Assembly (NCBI GenBank): GCA_024509875.1
Contig: JAMPIV010000581.1
Coordinates: forward strand, 1,116,501 to 1,180,500
DNA: 64,000 nt
Source of the DNA: Oreohelix idahoensis
Taxonomy: Eukaryota > Mollusca > Gastropoda > Stylommatophora > Oreohelicidae
Direction of reading: 5' to 3'
Part shown: one piece after another, positions 60,552 through 64,000 of the stretch
Numbering within the stretch: the first letter of the stretch is position 1
How the letters are laid out: every line of letters begins with the position of its first letter
The notes under the pieces: model-generated
Databases searched by the model: none
What the model was told of the DNA's origin: nothing
The model's input: the letters and a program-made list of their open reading frames with translations, nothing else
Translations under genes and position numbers: made by a program

Positions 60552-61092
60552 CTTCTTCTTCTTCCTCGTTCGCCTTCAGACTTCCACATTTATGACTCTA
60601 ATAAAGGCAGTAGTCAACTCAAGGCTCCCAACATCTCCAAACAGTTTTTAGTTGATAGAAGTGGGTTGTTGCCATATGCTACTCCGTTCATTACTGTAGG
60701 CTGGGCAGTATTGCAGCAGGTGTTCGACTGTCATTGGGCTGGTACCGCAGGTGCAGAGATCTGTTGCACCAATTTTGTATTTGTGGTACAGATGGTATCT
60801 AAATCTGTTGTGACCAGTGCGTAGCCGAAAAATGATGACCTGTTCTTTTCTGGATAGTTGATGATATGCATCATTTTTCAAATGTCCCGGGTGCTCTCTT
60901 TCCCATTTGTACTTGAATGTAGCCTTTATAGTAGTCTTTGCCGTTGCGTAAGTTATCTCTATATCATTTTGTTGTAAGTCACCTCCTTCCTTAGCAAGTC
61001 TATCTGCCTCCTCATTTCCTGGTATGTTGCAATGGGCTGGTATCCACTGGATAGTGCACGTCTTGAAGCATTCGGCTAGTCTTATGTATTAT
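60552..61092 (-). mobile_element. LINE fragment with RNase H C-terminal half
   Basis: The minus strand encodes CFKTCTIQWIPAHCNIPG plus NEEADRLAKEG (RNase H, last active-site block), then IFRLRTGHNRFRYHLYHKY and LCTCGTSPMTVEHLLQYCP, the Cys/His-containing end typical of RNase H-bearing LINEs, stopping at 60648. An AAG-rich tail borders the left end. Compared with the 5' LTR, about 49 bp of LTR are missing at the site, so insertion came with a target deletion. It complements the RNase H N-half at 42143-42496 in coverage, but is a separate copy. Confidence 0.88.
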
Positions 61093-61698
61093 CGACATAT
61101 CTAGCTTCGTTTCTAGAATACTTTATTAAGTATAATCTCTGTTTGCGTTGGAGAATAGTCTTAAGTACTTCAGTGTGAGGTAAATATATATTGAGTAGTA
61201 TTGTCAAGTATTTATTGCTAGTTCGAATTATATCTTCACTAGATTTTTGTGCAGAGTGTTTTGCCAGTTAGGTAAGTCATTCTAATTCTCTAAGTTACTG
61301 TGTTACAGTGGATAGCAGAATAAATTATAATTTCTAGCTAAAAGCTCATTCAGCTATAAATAATTTTAATTAAATTGCTAGTAACCAGTCAGAGAATATA
61401 TTTAACTACCTAAGTAAATGCACTGATTCATCATTTGAGTATTGACGGAATATGTACGTATTTCTAATTCAGGATGATTAATTTGTTTTAAATGACTAGA
61501 GTAATTTCACGGGAGTTTTAAACGATGAGACAAGCTCTAAGCTTATAGTTTCTGATTTAGGTTAAATAACCGAAGTGAATATTATATTTTACGCGAGGGT
61601 GGGATAGGATGTGTGTATAATATTATGATTAAGTTTCTGTATGTTTCTTTTTCTTTTATACAGTATATGGTTCAAGCCCAAAATCTACCAGCGGTTTG

Positions 61699-61809
<111 letters not shown>

Positions 61810-62832
61810 ATAACCTAGAAGAAACATTTTGTATTTAAATACTTGGGTTTACAAGTTAAAACCTGTCTGGCTTTGTGTTTGCATCCAGAAAGAGACATAG
61901 TACCCATCTCACGAACTTTAAGACTAAATGCAATAACTGCACCTATCGAGCCAGATTCTATTTCTTCCCTAAATCTCATGTACATTTAGCCCCTGTGGCG
62001 AGAAAAATTACAAACAGTAACATTTTCGACGTTTGAACAATTGTGGTGTGACCAATAATTTTATATTGAGAGAAGTTACCAACCTGTCATTTCTTAAGTA
62101 CTGGAAACCTCGAGATTCTGACATTGTGAGCCCATTAAAAATGTCTTACCTGAACTGATTCAAGTGACATAAACCGTAATCCTAAAATATAGTTGTAAAG
62201 TGAACGCTCCCCGGAACATTGAATGAAACCTGTATCTGCAGAGCTGGGGTTCTCTTTATCAAAAGGAACACGGATTCACGGTGTGTGTGTCCTAAAGTTT
62301 GCGCCTGAAGGTGTAAGACATCAAGTTTGTAGGTAAGAAAGAATGTCAGTGGCCACTGGTGAATGAACAGAGAGAAAGCAGGACTGAGTGATTCCCTTAT
62401 GGTATAATTTATGCACCCACTTTGTGTTTTCTTTATGCAAGTTTGTTGCCAATGATGTTTTCCTCTTAGAATTGATTAATATATCAATTCTGTTCTTAAC
62501 TGTAGAGGGAAATCTTAGACCATAGCGTATAAATCTGTGACTCTTTGGGGCTATAACTTTTCTGCTAACGGGATCGTGGGCTCAACAGAGGAGGAAAGGA
62601 TTACACATATGGTTCTATTCTTTTAGTAATTCATTAACTTATGTGTATGTGTATTTATATGTTATTGATATTCAAACTTATGGTTGTGGTGAATTTTCTT
62701 ACGACAAATAAAATTTACATAAACTTATTCAAGTGTGTCGGTCAGCTCGTCCCAAAATATATATATTCCACTGTTATAGTTTTCACGTCTGTGCGTCTAA
62801 CTGTCGTCACTTATGTATGTGTGTTGTGAGTG

Positions 62833-62836
<4 letters not shown>

Positions 62837-62911
<75 letters not shown>
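62837..62911. repeat. TA microsatellite
   Basis: About 37 TA units within the 3' LTR against about 10 in the 5' LTR (52198-52216). Expansion therefore followed insertion of the element. Confidence 0.97.
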
Positions 62912-62912
<1 letters not shown>

Positions 62913-63136
62913 CTATATATATTATAGTAGACTGTCTGACTAATCTAGATCTGTTGTAGAGATAGGCTGACCGAGAGAAGCTTCTCGAGTGTCAAGGACA
63001 GACTCTATTATTTTCCACCATCTCACTCGTGAAAAATCTATTTCTTATATTATCTCCCACTGAGCTATCACCTGTTCTATTTCTATTCAGAAGGGACCAA
63101 TCTATGTCTTAATTCCCCTATCACAAATCTACGACA

Positions 63137-63990
63137 GTCAGGTAGGGTGTGTGATGTATTGTGATTATAGGTTGATGTCACAGTAGATTATTTAGCATTC
63201 TCTATGTAGGTTGAGCTGTCTTGTTGCGTCCTTTCTGGATATTTTATGTTTTTGGCCAGGATGCTGCTTCCCAGTGTGGATGTGTGAATTTGATCTCTGT
63301 AGGGTCGTTTCTTAGGCGCTCCTGAGTTAGATATAAAGAATGGAGTATTGTTGATGAATTCGAGGCCATTTTGTTTCGAATAGTTCTATAGTTTTATGTT
63401 GTAAGTGTCCGCTATGCGAAGTTGAAACCCATAGCATGGTGGTATGATTGATGAAATAAAGATGGAGGCTTTGGGAAATTTTTGTTTTACTGTAGTCACC
63501 AATCCTGGGGGGTTTAGGATCTGCTCATTCACGATATCATTAATTCCTACGTGTAGTGTTGTTTTTGTTATCTTGTGATTAATATCGAACTTATTAATTA
63601 TGTCCAGTAGTCTTTTTATACCAGCCCCCGGCACTGTCATAACTGAAATGATGTCTTCTCTTGTAGTGGACATTCTTTCACAACAAATACCCTTCAAGAG
63701 GGAGTCACCAATTACAATATGTGTAACGTCATTACGTATTTCTTCACTTTGTTTTCTGTTAGATTGATGCTGCTGCCTTTTGTGGTGTTTTTGTTGTGGA
63801 CTGTCGTGATGTGTCTGAGATTTGTGAATTGGGTTTTCGGACACTGGAACGTTGTCTGGTAAGGATGCTTATACCGGCTCATTTTCTGTTGAATAATTCT
63901 CAAGAACTTGAAATCTGTTGGTAATTTTGACTCCAATAGGATATGTTGTGTTTGTGAGTGTCTCTTCGTGTTGTTTGTGTACAGTTTAGG
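63137..63990 (-). pseudogene. LINE ORF1 with SGNH-hydrolase-like domain, partial
   Basis: The minus frame shows the serine-hydrolase blocks found in ORF1 of CR1-type LINEs: HIVIGDSLLKGI (block I, nucleophile Ser), HVGINDIV (block III, Asn) and RDQIHTSTLGSSILAKNI (block V, Asp and His). Such domains may act as esterases aiding membrane or RNP function. Interruptions include stops near 63870, a TAG just after NIKL (63388-63386) and a TAA near 63191. The N-terminal part lies at or beyond the window end. The sequence is broken at 63136 by the LTR element and resumes at 49941. Confidence 0.85.
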
Positions 63991-64000
63991 GGTGACCTTT

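Overview
The window is repeat-dense, intron-rich metazoan DNA, most likely from a mollusc or another lophotrochozoan. This is inferred from the mix of element families: non-LTR retrotransposons with an SGNH-type ORF1 and tetranucleotide tails, RTE-like LINEs, a LINE with a C-terminal C2H2 finger, Gmr1-like Gypsy elements with a SCAN-like gag, Merlin, mariner and ZMYM1-like hAT. There are no bacterial features. The only host coding sequence I can support is two small EGF-like exons on the minus strand (36411-36542 and 11816-11950). Both are bounded by AG/GT splice sites in phase 1-1, so much of the window probably lies in introns of a MEGF/SREC-like multi-EGF receptor gene.

Layout from the left. 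1-5.5 kb: a LINE scrap, a 38-bp tandem repeat and two internally deleted mariner elements with TIRs and TA duplications. 5.7-10.25 kb: a 13-copy 58-bp tandem repeat, two LINE 3' ends with tetranucleotide tails, and a 2.7-kb minus-strand LINE (copy 1) whose 5' truncation abuts a 400-bp GATA array. 11.8 kb: an EGF exon. 13.3-28.2 kb: one array of a 22-bp satellite, broken by a complete 8.3-kb Gmr1-like LTR retrotransposon (2.43-kb LTRs, perfect 5-bp duplication), a LINE with an internal inversion typical of twin priming, a 352-bp unknown segment and a 1.65-kb solo LTR with a 5-bp duplication.

28.2-38 kb: two more LINE fragments, a CT/TA microsatellite, a diverged 265-bp repeat pair, a near-perfect 396-bp palindrome whose arms are tRNA-derived SINE sequence, the second EGF exon and a 121-bp tandem repeat. 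38.4-40.75 kb: four PBS-like direct repeats followed by gag-like overlapping frames. These carry two DEK_C-like modules and an 11-residue-spaced ladder of TQT motifs. I do not recognise this element and consider it the most novel item.

40.8-64 kb: a nested stack. The outer layer is a minus-strand LINE of the same family as copy 1, with an SGNH-hydrolase-like ORF1 (63990-63137, resuming at 49941-49574), an endonuclease/RT ORF2 (47594-45432) and possibly its RT end at 41285-40841. Into it went an RTE LINE (47.65-49.1 kb), a Merlin transposon (44.5-45.4 kb), a ZMYM1-like hAT fragment split by a 663-bp solo LTR, and a second Gmr1-like element (49942-63136). That element in turn carries an almost intact C2H2-finger LINE and a 3'-LTR insertion of an RNase H-bearing LINE fragment. 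Nearly all transposon genes are broken by stops or frameshifts. The least damaged are the C2H2-finger LINE (one stop over about 1,060 codons) and the gag of the first LTR element.
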